Below, in pieces: positions 24,331-36,965 of a DNA stretch of 64,000 nucleotides. This stretch comes from Megachile rotundata (Eukaryota; Arthropoda; Insecta; Hymenoptera; Megachilidae). The position numbers and the translations under genes are program-made. How positions within the stretch are numbered: position 1 is the stretch's first letter; every line of letters begins with the position of its first letter. Location: NCBI RefSeq assembly GCF_050947335.1, contig NC_134991.1:7440001-7504000 (forward strand), written 5' to 3'. Below the pieces are notes generated by a model. The model was not told the origin of the DNA. It saw nothing but the letters and a program-made list of their open reading frames with translations, and ran no database searches.

Positions 24331-25190
24331 CAATCTCGATTTAGTATGTTATTTATCTCTGTTACTACACATATTGAATCTGTCCAAGAACTGCATTTTA
24401 TTAAACAGGTCTATAAATACGTCGAATAATTTCAAGAATTTATCATTGTTTTCTTTCGTGCATACTTAATACGGTTTATCTTCTAGTAAATTTTACGATA
24501 AAATTCAATCTTTCAACAGTTTGTGTATTGAGGTTAAATGAGAAAAAAAAGTAGAAAATAAAATATTAAAATTTGATTAGCCTCATTCCTTCCTAATTTG
24601 GTACTCGAACAATTTGGTACTTGCTCGGTAATTTTCGTTTCACTCCAAGACATGAATAGGGGAAAATTTTCTAAGGATATAATTCATTTTGTGGCCCCAG
24701 CGGGTATGAATTATTTTCCAAGAAAGTTGAGGCATCGTTGAATTTTACAAACTCGAGCACGCTTCACAACAGGTGTCTCGGTCATAATGTTCTCGTTGCC
24801 AACTAGCCGTCGTGTTTCATCGATTTGACAGTTTCTCGAACTAGAAAACTTCCACGTACGTATTTAAATTCCTAAGAACTATACACGCGTACTCGGAATT
24901 GTTCTCCAACAAAATATTCTTCAATGGAACGACGTCCTTCGGTATCGACGTTTTCAAGGTCCACCTCTCGAGAGGAAAAAAAAAAGAAAGTATTTTACCC
25001 TTGATTAAGAAATATCATCTGGACTGCAAAAGGTCACGTGGAACATTGATTTTCCGGTTATGTAAGGTGGTTGATTTTACATAAGCATCGAAGGGTGACA
25101 CGCGATCGAAACCCGATCGTACGCGTTTAATATAGTCGATAAAAATCGAGCGATGAAAATGGAACGTTTAGGGGTTGCTGGGTGAATACG
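24331..25190. other. Non-coding DNA upstream of the five-exon gene
   Basis: Unique AT-rich sequence with no supported coding frame or RNA gene. Confidence 0.4.
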
Positions 25191-25199
25191 GACTGGAAA

Positions 25200-26200
25200 A
25201 CAGAGGCTGGGAGTTGGGGGGTTTGGAGATTGGAATTTTGAAGCACTGGAATTTTTTTGTTTTGGGATTTTGGGATTTTGGGATTTTCGGATTTTGAGAT
25301 TTTGGGATTTGAGGATTTGAGGATTTGAAAATTTTAGGATTTGAGGATTTTGGGATTTGAGAATTTTGGGATTTAAGTATTTGGGAATTTGAGAATTCGA
25401 GGATTTGAGGATTTGAGGATTCGGGGATTTGAGATTTTTGGGATTTGAGGATTTGAGGATTTGAGGATTCGGGGATTTGAGAATTTTGGGATTTGAGTAT
25501 TTGGGAATTTGAGAATTCGAGGATTTGAGGATTTTGGGATTTGAGAATTTTGGGATTTAAGTATTTGGGAATTTGAGAATTCGAGGATTTGAGGATTTGA
25601 GGATTCGGGGATTTGAGATTTTTGGGATTTGAGGATTTGAGGATTTGAGGATTCGGGGATTTGAGAATTTTGGGATTTGAGTATTTGGGAATTTGAGAAT
25701 TCGAGGATTTGAGGATTTTGGGATTTGAGAATTTTGGGATTTAAGTATTTGGGAATTTGAGAATTCGAGGATTTGAGGATTTGAGGATTCGGGGATTTGA
25801 GATGTTTGGGATTTGAGGATTTGGGGATTTGAGGATTCGGGGATTCGAGAATTTGGAGATTTGAGAATTTTGGGATTGGAGAACTTCGGAATTTGAGAAT
25901 TTTGGGATTTGAGAATTCGGGGATTTGGAGATTTTAGGATTTTTGGATTTGAAGATTTGGGGATTTGGAAATTTGAGTATTTTGAGATTTAAAGATTTCA
26001 GGGTCGTAGGATTTTAGGATTATAGGATTCTAAGGTCATCGATTTTCAGGATTTTAAGATTATAGAATCATATGATTTTAAGAACATAGCACTTTAGAAT
26101 TATAGGATTTTGGGATTTCAGGATTTCAGGATTTCGGGATTTTAAGATTTCAGAATTTCAAGAATAGACTTTAGGATTTTAGTAAATTTCAAAATTTTTA
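25200..26200 (+). repeat. GGATTTGA 8-bp array with a 184-bp higher-order repeat
   Basis: The base unit is the octad GGATTTGA with variants (GAATTTTG, GTATTTGG, GAATTCGA, GGATTCGG). A 184-bp (23 octad) higher-order unit is nearly identical across copies: TTTAAGTATTTGGG recurs at 25373, 25557 and 25741, and TTTGAGTATTTGGG at 25493 and 25677. Beyond about 25900 it decays to TTTAGGATTTTA-like sequence. Confidence 0.95.
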
Positions 26201-27620
26201 AATTTTTAAATTAATCTAGCGTTTTTAAATTTTTAGCATTTTGAAAATTGTACTACAGGTCTTTAGAATTTTGGGAATTTAAGGCCTCAGGATTTTTCAA
26301 ATTAACAATTTTGTAATTCCGGTGCCATGGAACTTTGGAATCTTGGGAATTTAAAGTTTTCAAGTTTGGAGATTCAGAAATTGAAAATTTATAAAGTTAA
26401 TTTTCCAGCTTGGGAACGACAAGAAGGAACTTGGAAGTTTGATATTTGTTGACTTGAAGTTTAAAATTTAAGGCTTGAAAATTTGGGATTTGAATATTTG
26501 GTATTTTAGAATGTTTAGAAGTTTGAGTTTTTCTAAGACAATATTTGAATGTATCATAAAAAATAACAATCTTTATAAGTTTTAACAAATTTTTAAGCAA
26601 AACAAACGAAGTCCCAAATTAGGTCCTTACCAATTCAATTTGATTATATTCTATTGAATTTTAATATATTACAAAAGCTTTTACAATTAATACAAGAACT
26701 TGAAATCAAATAGCGATTACTACCTCAACTATCGAATATTAATTACTCTCCACCTACTAATTAAAGTAATCGATGTAAGAACAATGTAATCGTAATAGAA
26801 CTAATTATCCCAATAATTAAAAACAGTTCTTCAAGAAATCCCGCTCTCGTGACTTTTCAGACACCTTGACTCATCACTTCGTAGAATCTCGCTGTTAAAG
26901 AATTCTCAAAATCGATTAGCGTTCCCAGAATTCTAAGGATGCCAATTCATCATCTGAACGTCAAGAATAAAACGTGTCTATTTGATCAAACGTCGCGGTC
27001 TCTGTCCAACATTCATTATGTAGATCGTTACCGATTATCGATCGCTCAATCTAGTATCTAGTCGACATTTTTTCGTCCCTTTTCATCGACTTTTTCATTC
27101 GGTACACGCCATTCGCGTATCAACGTTAATGCACTTGAGGCAATTACCTGGTTTTAACTTCATTAGACGCAGCGCCAGTGTAAACAGGTGCACTTCGCCG
27201 GATGATGTGCAATTAGATACTCGTAATCCTATTACAACGCGAGGGGCGATCGCTTAACGGTCATTCGAAAATAATACCTATCGATTCAGGGAAACTTTCT
27301 AGCCTCTGGTAAACGCGGCCGTTAGAGGGTTTCCTGAAACTTCTCGCGACGGAGACGATCTAATGGTCTTTAAGTCGACATCAAAGGAAATACTAGGAGA
27401 GAACGAGGCTATTTTCGTGCACGATAATTGTAGTGCACCGTCGACTATCTAAAGCAACAATGTTTTCCTGCAGGCATTCTATGAACTGGTTCGTTTCTTT
27501 GAACCTCGAAAGTTTCGCGATGGGTATAGATTTCACTGTTGCGTATATATTCGTAAAATTGTCGGACTCACTTTTAACCTTTTTCGCAATTAAAATTTAA
27601 ATATGCTTTGCTTAAGATTG
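26201..27620. other. Non-coding DNA
   Basis: 26200-26530 is a decayed extension of the preceding array (GGGAATTTAA-like). The rest is unique sequence without a supported gene. Confidence 0.4.
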
Positions 27621-27639
27621 AGACAATTTTCGCTTAATA

Positions 27640-28070
27640 TTTCATAACTCATGATAATTTTCATGATGATTTTTATGATAGTTTTGACATTTGATATTTA
27701 GGGATAATTTTGAAAATAATTTTATTCTAGTTTAGATAAATTCTATGAAATTTTATGGTAATTTTCATGATAATTTTTATGATAGCTTTGATATTTGATA
27801 TTTAATGATAATTTTTATGATAGTTTTGATATTTGATATTTAATGATAATTTTCAAGATCATTTTCGTTGTAGCTTAACTTAATTTCCATGAAAATTTGA
27901 TGATAAGTTTCATGAAAATTTTTGTGATAGTTCTGACATTTGATATTTAGTGACAATTTTTATGATCATTTTTGTTGTAGTTTAGATATTAATTTCAATG
28001 AAAATTTGATGATAATTTTCATTACAATTTGAGTATAATTATAATGATATTTTATAATTACATTAGTAAT
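27640..28070 (+). repeat. Degenerate TGATAATTTTYATGATA repeat
   Basis: Blocks of GATAATTTTTATGATAGTTTTGATATTTGATATTTA type recur near 27655, 27760, 27805, 27915 and 27990 with imperfect spacing of about 45-110 bp. No coding role. Confidence 0.75.
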
Positions 28071-29150
28071 TTGTTTTAATTATAATAATTTATATGGTAG
28101 CTTAACTTTAAAATTTGTGTAATTTTGCTATTTCGTACAATTCTTAAATTTTGTGACAGACATTGGTTTGTACTAGTAAATTCGATAAAATAATTTAATA
28201 ACAAAATTGTTCAAGAAATGAATAAATTGAAGAAGTGCAAGAGTGCAAGAGAACTGCAGAAAGTGCAAAAACTAACATAATTTTTAATTGCACCAATAAG
28301 ATAGATACATCTTATTAATTAATAATTATATTATTAATAAATTACATCGTTTTGCAATTTCTTTTCATAAGTATTAAAAAATTTGTGGGTTTGACCATTA
28401 ATCTTAACTTCACTAAAGAATGAATGCATTTAACGACAAATGTCTCGTTAAGTGATCACTCGATAAGTGATCACTCAATAAGTGATCGAAGATTATAATT
28501 CTGTGTTGTATTACTAAACCCAAGTATAATCCTAATACAGCGTAAAACACTTAATCTGAACGCATAATAACAAAAATCTCGTCAACAAATAATTAACATA
28601 ACACAAATACTAGCAATAATTATTATTCTTTGAAAACTGCCCAGCAGCTTATCGATAAAAATTTTGATATTGACACGTGCACGTAAGAAAGTTTTCAAAC
28701 TTCATAAAACAAAGTAAGTTTCCAATAACTCTTCAAATTTTAAAGAAGTTAAAAAATGTAACGATGTTATAAGATAAAAATTTCCAATTTGAAAAATTGT
28801 AAACACTTACCAAGAAACGCATTCGCGCCACGATCGACATCTTTTACCTTCAAGACTATCGCGCGTCCTATTAAATGTCACCGGTATCGAGAACGGTCAG
28901 CGTGTTAAATATCACTCTTTTACTGCTTGAAAAGATCAAATTTCACTCTGTACTCACGTTCAGTTTTATTTAAAATTGTACCAAAGTATTCGATCACAGA
29001 TCATCGATCACTGAAAAAATCCTACATTCCAATAATAGTTCCACTCGACTATGAAACATCGTTCACAAAAGATGTACACAATTCACAATTTCGAGTTTTC
29101 AAATCTTAGAATGTGACAGTGATTCGTAGCACAAAATTATCGAAGCGCAA
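28071..29150. other. Non-coding DNA
   Basis: AT-rich unique sequence. A short triplicated AAGTGATCACTCRATAAGTG motif lies at 28450-28485. No supported gene. Confidence 0.45.
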
Positions 29151-29560
29151 TTAATTAGTCACGTTGTTTGCGTTCTCATTTCCATCCATGTTTCCCGATG
29201 TCATTGCCATCCGCGGTGCGTTGACATCGAGGAGAGAAAGAAAATCGCTCGCCAGAGTTTCAACGACGTCTGACGACGAAGCACCCACGCAATCCGGACG
29301 ACTGTTTGAAAACAAGGCTTGCCGTTGAGTGTTGTATGGCTCGCAAGCTCCCCCATGCCGAGCTTGCGCTCTAAACACCACCGTGGCCGAGCTTTTATGG
29401 GGAGCTGCCACGAACCGATCGCCCTAAGCGCTCGAATCAGCCTAGAATCCGCCTACGACTGTGCTCGCCCTCGAGGTTCACCCTTGTGGATACGACTTCG
29501 CATCAAAAAGCTGATTAATTACGGTGGACGAGTGGGTTGCTGCTGACCTATGCTTTTTTC
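29151..29560. other. GC/CpG-rich island, possible promoter or untranslated exon
   Basis: This 400-bp patch is markedly richer in GC and CpG than the flanks and has opposing open frames (86 codons minus, beginning with GTG; 75 codons plus). Neither has a recognisable motif. It could be a regulatory element or an untranslated exon of a gene running through the window. Confidence 0.25.
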
Positions 29561-29975
29561 TACCGCGACTTATGTATCGAATCAGCTTCGCGTACTAGGA
29601 AGAATATTTGTAGACAACTTTGGAAGTTTGAGAATATGTGTGGACAACTTTTAGGGTGAAAGGATTTGGAATGTATTTTCATTGAGGTGTTTGAAGGAAA
29701 TGATTTCTGAATTTTAGGAATTAAGGATTTTTATGATTGATTTGAGGATTTCAGATTTAGTAAATTTCAAAATTGCGAAGTTCTCAAACCACTGAGCAGC
29801 ATATTGTCAGGGTTACAAATTTTTATATTACAGACTTCTTTAAAGAATAGTCAAGTTTCCAGATGTTCATATCACCGAATGTTAATTTTTAGTTTCTCAA
29901 AATCGTAATTTCTTAACCTTTTGATCAAATTCCTATTCTTAAATCAACATATTTCTGACTTTTTACGTTCCTAAT
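29561..29975. other. Non-coding DNA
   Basis: AT-rich sequence leading into the following array. Nothing recognised. Confidence 0.4.
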
Positions 29976-30500
29976 TTTTGAACTTCTTAATTTCCCAATT
30001 TCTCAATGTCCGAATTTTTCAATTTCCCAGTTTCCCCAAATTTCCCAAACTCTCCAAATTCTCCACATTTCCTATATTCCCCAAACTCATCAAATTCCCT
30101 AAATTCGCCAAATTTTCCCAAATTCTCCCAAGTCTCAAAATTCTCAAATTCCTCAAATTCCTCAAATTCCCCAAATTTCCCAAACTCTCCAAATTCTCCA
30201 AATTCACAAAATTCCCCAAATTCTCCCAAGTCTCAAAATTCTCTAAATTCCCCAAATTCTCCCAAGTCTCAAAATTCTCCAAATTCCTCAAATTTCACAA
30301 ATTTACAAAATTCCTCAAATTCCTCAAATTCCCCAAATTCTCCAAATTTCCTATATTCCTCAAATTCCCTAAATTCCCCAAATTTTCTCAAATCTCCAAA
30401 TCCTCAAAATACTCAAATTACTCGAATTCCTACAATCCTCCAAATTCCTTAAATTTCTCTAATTCTCCAAGCTCCAAATTTCACATATCAAAATCCTTTT
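29976..30500 (+). repeat. CAAATTCCT 9-bp array
   Basis: The unit is nine bases (CAAATTCCT, CAAATTCTC, CAAATTTCC). The same reading frame therefore stays open and encodes three-residue repeats (Lys-Phe-Pro/Ser on one frame, Asn-Ser-Pro on another). A 181-codon plus-strand frame and its overlapping partners on both strands come from this and are not annotated as genes. A longer echo, CCCAAATTCTCCCAAGTCTC, occurs at about 30117, 30213 and 30252. Confidence 0.92.
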
Positions 30501-33500
30501 ATTCCAAAATAGCTAAAGTATAATATTAACTCTCCCTTTTCATACAATATAAAAATCTCCAACCCCTAATTAAATTAACTGCATTATCATACATTCTCTT
30601 CATAAATAGCACACAAAATATTTGTAGAAAACACATATTTAGTTCTCTGAAAATACCCTTCTACAAAAATAGACTTTATTGAAGAACATACGCATGAATG
30701 CAGCCTTAGCTGTTCTTTCAACTACACACTTGACGTAACAAACTCAAATTAAATTACGTAGAACGGATTTAAAAAGAAACCGAAGTAAAAGATATTATTC
30801 TGTTTTTCTGTCGCTTAACTTCTCTTTAATATAAGACTTCCGTGGGAAGCAAATTCCCCGTTCGATAGAGATTAGGTTACAGCGACGCAATATTTTCGAA
30901 AGCCTCGGAAGGACGGAGAGTACATATTGAAGCTTGAAAGCTTTTTAGGTGATTGCTATAGTTACATGGTTCACCTTCGCGAAATAAATATTCGGGTCTC
31001 GTGTTCTCGATACGTGCGTCTACGTGTATGTTGATGAAATATTTCTTCCACTCAAAATTTTATGTTCTATGATATTTTTTTTAATACGTTGTCATAGTAA
31101 TTTAGATAAATACGATAATAATTTGTATTTTAACAATTACCATGTGGTTTTTCATTGGTATGGAATGTAATGAACTTTAAACACTTCAGTGTGAGGTGTA
31201 TTTTTAAATTCTACGATTTGAGAAGAAATTTATATTCTGTTAAATTGAATTTATTTAACTCTCGCCTAAATTGGTCATTTTAAATTATGCAAAAATTTTC
31301 AACAATTCAATTTGTATTTAGTTTGAAATAATTTGCAAAGCAAAGTAGTCACAAGTACATAATTAAAACTTGAGAAATTTGCTTTAATATTTTTAGAACT
31401 GTGTGACAATGTCACCGTAATTTTCCTGTTTTCTCAGTTGGAAAGAGTTGAAGGTGGAACATAGAAAGCAGCATTTTTAACAGAAAACCTGTTTCTGTAT
31501 ATTTCAAACGAAATCGTACAATCTTTTATTTACAATAGTTCGTTAGTATCGCAGAACGAGTACGTTATGTATATAATAATAAGTATGTACAATATTGAAA
31601 ATTTTATAATGGTACGCACGAAGCGGTGGACAAATACGGTGATGTTGAGAAACTCTCGAATAAAGAACCGGGAAGCGTTCTCGAGAAGTAGAAGAGAGAA
31701 TGAGAAAGGGAATAAAAGTATTCCGATCGTATCGAGAAAGGGAGGGGAAAAAGAATGCGAAAGAAATTTGACGAAATGAAACAGGAAGAGAATAGCGGCT
31801 TAATTACGGTATAGTAAGTGCAGGTACATTAGAATAATCAAATAACATGCGATAGAGCGTATTTATACAATAATTATCGATAGAAATAGACTTTTTATAC
31901 GTTAATCGTCGCTTTCTAATCTCTTTTCGTTTTCTCATCAACTTTTTATCTTCATTCTCAACCTACGTTTTCAATCTTTCACGAATGTCATCGCGTTAAG
32001 CACGTATTTTGATTTCCTAGAATTTTCATAGGATCTATCTAAATAGCATCGGCGTCTTTTCCCGCGACCGATGACCCTAAATAACCTTTAACTCGATGAT
32101 CGCTCTAATCGACTAACGAATTGGCACTAAACCGATCTGATATGAGAGATATGGAAGTGCTTGCAGACGAACGAGCTCTGCTTGATGGACTATCGAATCG
32201 TTCCAGAACGATCCTCGATACTCGCGAACACGTTTGATCAAACACAATGATGCCCTAGTACAATTCACATCGAGATGTTTCCGTTAATCATTGTTTCGAT
32301 CGATTACTATTCATCTGTCTCTCTTGTTCGTCGATCAAAGAGAGATCTAGATATTCCATTTTTCGTTCGATTGAATTTTCACAATCGTTATTTTCTAGAA
32401 GAGGTTGGTTCAGAAAATGTCGCATTCTGGGACAATCTTCTTAAGGTTAATTTCATTTTATCTGCAATTTTGCTTATTTCACTTAGATAATAATGGACTC
32501 ATTCGTCAGATATAATCACTCGCATATTTTTAATAGAAACAATATCAATGTATCAATACATGTAGTATTAATATACTATCAATATTATACATCTACACAT
32601 GTGATGTCTACACATGTAGCTGCCAGATGTTGATTTTAAGAGAAAAATAAAGATACACACGTGGCCATAACCTTTCCAAGGTTCATTCTATCTGACCTAC
32701 ACATAAAATAATAAGTTAGAAAATATTTTTAAAAAGTTAGAAATTTCAAAAAGCTCCCTCTACTACAATTTTTTGATTGAAAGTTCTGAATAAAGTTTCT
32801 TATAACCTCAATGTCCCAAAATGGCGTTCGAACCAAGACCTTAAAATCTCTAATAATTAATATATCGAATCCCGTTCGAATAAAGGTGAATCTGTCCCAT
32901 TTTGTTCATCGTTTCCTTTGTGCACGTTGATCTCACGTGTGTCGTGCGTGTTGAGCAATAATTTCACGTGACAGAAAAATCGCAAAGAGAAGATTTTGCT
33001 CGTATCGTTTCCGATCAGGCTAATTTCGAAACGCGTGCTCGATCAGTCGATCGTTTGCTTGCTCGTTCACGCTAACGGAAATCGATTAGCAAGCTTCGAG
33101 TGGGGAATGAGTGCCGAAATGAAGGCTCCGTTAAAATTCGTTTCTCGTGCACAGACGAATGCGAATTTGGTGGACGCCTGGATTAAGGCCGAGTAAAGGA
33201 TTCACAACCATTCTAGATGTATGGGGTCGCGACAATGTTTCCGTACGCTTCGAAACAACTACGTGAAGACACCGTTGGGTGTTAGATGAACTCGTGATTA
33301 AGTATAACTACGTTACGATCAACATTATAACCGAGGCATGCGCAACGTTTTTTAATATAATAACTGGGCTGTATTTTTTATAGTTCAACTATCGGGATTA
33401 TTGTAACAGCCCATTAATACTAGATTTTGATTACTTATCCTTGAATTTCGAAGGAATGACAACTTTCAGTATGGGCTTTCATAAAACGTGCGTTTAGGTT

Positions 33501-33539
33501 GATAGAGTTGATTTTGGTGAAATTTCAGATTTTTAAGTG
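30501..33539. other. Non-coding DNA
   Basis: Three kilobases of AT-rich sequence without a supported gene. Small frames at 31567-31779, 32275-32490 and 32996-33196 (+) lack domain, signal or splice support. No notable repeat. Confidence 0.4.
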
Positions 33540-34270
33540 GAATTTTTAATTTTCAGTTGCCTAAATTCCTAAACTCCGAGATTCCCAAATTCTCATATTC
33601 TCAGCTCTCCTAATTGTCAAATATCCCAACTTCCCAATTTTCCAATACCCCATTTTCTTATTTTCCAATTTTTCAATTTCTCAATTTCCCAATTTCCCAA
33701 TTCCCCATTTTCCAATTTTCCCAATTTCTCGATTTCCCACCTCCCCATTTTCCAATTTCTTAATTTCCTAACTTCCCATTTTCCAATTTTCCCAATTTTC
33801 CCAATTTTTCAATTTTCCTAATTTTCCCAATTTTCCCAATTTCCTAATTCCCCAATTTCTCAATTTCCTAATTTCCCAAATCCTCCAATCCCTAAATCTT
33901 TGAATCCCCCAATTTTCAAATTGTCAAATATTTTAATGACCAAACTTGTACATTTAGAATTTTCCAAATTTTCACTTTTCCAAACTTCCAAATTCCGATA
34001 TCTATAATTCCCCAGATCCCCAAATTTACCAATTTTCAGTTCCCCAAATCTCTAAATTGTCCAATTCCCAGTTACCCAATTCTTTAAATCTCCAACTCCC
34101 AAAATTCCTAAAATATCTAATTTGCATTTCCTCAAATCCCAAAATCCTCAAATCCCAAAATCCTCAAATCCCAAAATCCTCAAATCCCAAAATCCTCAAA
34201 TCTCAAAATCCCGCAAACCCCTAAATCCCCAAATCCTCAAATCTCCAAATCCCCAAAATTCTCAAATCAC
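33540..34270 (+). repeat. AATTTCCC 8-bp array
   Basis: Pyrimidine-rich octads (AATTTCCC, ATTTTCCA, AATTCCCC) continue for about 700 bp and end in a clean alternating 16-mer of CAAATCCC and AAAATCCT at 34120-34210. Confidence 0.9.
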
Positions 34271-36079
34271 CAACCTAACCTAACATAACAATCCAACAGA
34301 AAAACAAAGCAAAATATAATAAAATTGAACATCTGTAGAACCCATGTGCACATTTTATGAAACACCACGTTCGATAACATTTTGTTTCGATAATCCAGAA
34401 ACATGATTCGAGTGGAGTCAAAAATTATTGCTAGTCATTACGCCAAGCATGCTCGTTGGATTACGTTGTTTCGCAGCTTATGGAACGCAGATCGCTCGTC
34501 CCTTCGAAAACTGAACTGAGAAAACCGATATCTACAGCTATAAACTACTATGCACGACGCGTGCATGCGTGCATCTTGCGTTTTATGCAAATATATCGTC
34601 GTCTAACTAGAACCACGACGCGTCTGCGGCGTCCGCGTAAAAAATTTGTAACAATTCTTTATATATATATCGATCTCCTTTAGATAATCGATTATATTCA
34701 CAGACTTAACTTACGAGCTAAGCTTATGAACTACGTGTTTTTTCTTTTTTGGTGCGAAGACAGATCCTGGGGGCGATTGTGTCAATATTTTATATCATTT
34801 TCCGCTCTCCGTTCAAAATAATGAAATAATTATTTTGAAATAATCGGTGGAGCAAAAATGGCTTTCCCTAGTAGATTTCTTCTATTCTTTCATTTAATAG
34901 AGTCTCTTTTTAATTGAAAATATGAAATCATTCTATTAGTAATATCGACTTAACTCACTTAAAATGTAAATGAATTTGATTTGTATACTTGCTCTCAATT
35001 AGTGGATACATCTATGTATAATTACTTTAATTTCAATTTTAAGTCATATTGTAACTGAAATTAAATTTAAAGATTTTATTTGAAGTGAAATGAAAGAAAC
35101 TGAAAAATTATTACAAACGTGACATATTGCAATGAATAATAATTTTAGTAAATGAGTATGATAATTTCTTAATATTAATTCTGCTATATTTATGTATTAC
35201 CATATGTGAAGACAATATTACTTATAGAACAATCCGTACCAGAAATATTTGAAAGACGCGAAAAATCTTGTTGACACAACCCAGGATTTTGATTTGTTCT
35301 TTGTCTTTTTTGGAATACTCTATGAATCGATACTTTCGTAAAGTACAAGCCTCTCAAACTTCGCTCGCCTCGCGCGAGCCTCAGACACGCAGATTTGGGT
35401 GAAATGATATTTCAAACGCAATAATAACTCGTCCAATTATCCTGAAACGTTAATCGAAGCAAATGAACGCTTCGAACAAAGATAATTGGAAGATATTTCC
35501 TCGCTGTATTTTTCATCTTCATCATCTTATCCTCGTGCGGATAAATATGACTTAACAGATACATCTTACACAAGCGCATCACTTATCCTAGTACGAACTG
35601 CGTGAAAACGTGCCACTCGAAATATTTATCCCTTACGTTTAAATTTATATCACGTTGTAGGAAGGCGCACCTTGTAATTTTTGAACCTCGCTTTGGAATA
35701 CTGGTAGATGATCGAGACCGAGCTCTATTCTCGAATAAACCACCATACTTATCCCGTACGTTAACGATCTGTCTTTAAAAATTTCTTATTGCGTTCGTAT
35801 AAAAATCGCGCGGTTAAACGATCGACACTCGCACATCGAAATCGATCAAATAAGATTATTTGCTATGTAAAAATATCGCAGACATCTGTTTAACACCTCA
35901 GAAAATAGCGATGACACTTTCGATACGCGATCTCGTTTTTTACATCTTAACTTAATTTTGTCCAGAATCGCGGTTTGTCGTTGGATAATCTTTATGGAAT
36001 TGCTGCGCGAGTTTTATTGAAATTAAAGGGCAAACGCAGGACCGCCGTTTTGAGGGCTCAAAGTTATTGTTGGGTTTAG
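34271..36079. other. Non-coding DNA
   Basis: Unique sequence. A 75-codon plus frame at 34456-34683 is unsupported. A short patch of mixed GC near 35330-35400 has no exon signature. Confidence 0.4.
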
Positions 36080-36540
36080 AGAAATTTTCAAATTTTACGA
36101 TTTTCCATTTTTTCAATTTGCCAATTTTCCAATTTCCAATTTTCTAATTTCCAAATTCCCAATTTTCCAATTTCCCAAATTCCTAATACCCCAAATTTCT
36201 AATGCCCCAAATTCTCAATTTTCCAATCTCCCAATCTCCCAATCTCCTAATTTCTGAAATTTCTAAATTCTGAATTTCCCAATTTCCCATTTTCCCAATT
36301 TCCCAATTTCCCAATTTCCCAACTTCCCAACTTCCCAAATTCCCAAATTCCCAAATTTCCAAATTCCCAATTCCCCAAATTTCCGCTATACCAAGTCGCC
36401 GTTTTCCAAATTTTCCAGCACCTCCAATTCCCATCTCCCAATTCCTCCAATACCTCAAATCGCCATTTTCCCAAATTTCCCAAACCCCAAATCCCCATCC
36501 CTAAATTCTCAGTAGCTCAAATTTTCAATTTCCCAAAGCG
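36080..36540 (+). repeat. AATTTCCC / AAATTCCC 8-bp array
   Basis: Octads such as AATTTCCC, AACTTCCC, AAATTCCC and CAATCTCC run in tandem. Overlapping Gly/Trp/Leu-rich open frames on the minus strand are artefacts. It ends about 430 bp from the last candidate exon of the short TipE-family gene. Confidence 0.9.
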
Positions 36541-36965
36541 CCAAATTTTTCCTCAACACCCTATTATTTCTGATAATATTATAACTTTCAAACCCAATAA
36601 CTTTCAGTGAATTTTACCCCAATACCAAATTTAATCGGCGGCACTGCGAATGTCCAAGCGAGATAAATAAACAAAGAGTTCGTAACGAATATTTTGTCTA
36701 TTTTTTTATAACGAAGGCAATCGACCAAGCTTAAGTGCGATAAATTGAAGCTCAACATTGGTTGGAAGTAGTGAGGTTCGATATAAGTCAGCCGCGTTGA
36801 ATTAGGAGCGAATTGAACTTGTCTTCGTTGCTGGAATCTTGTTCTACCACGTTGCTATTGCTTTCGAAGGATCGTTTGGAGTTTTTAGAACGCAAAGTAC
36901 GCTGAGGATTTTCAGTAATTTCTTCGGCGTCACTCCCGCGCTGGGGGGTGAGCCCTTGGCAGCAG

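Noticed and set aside
29151..29411. 86-codon minus-strand frame in a GC-rich patch
   Set aside because: It begins with GTG rather than ATG and has no domain or splice support. Kept only as a possible regulatory island.
29978..30523. 181-codon plus-strand frame with Lys-Phe-Pro/Ser repeats
   Set aside because: A 9-bp simple repeat keeps all frames open; both strands and several frames are open at once.
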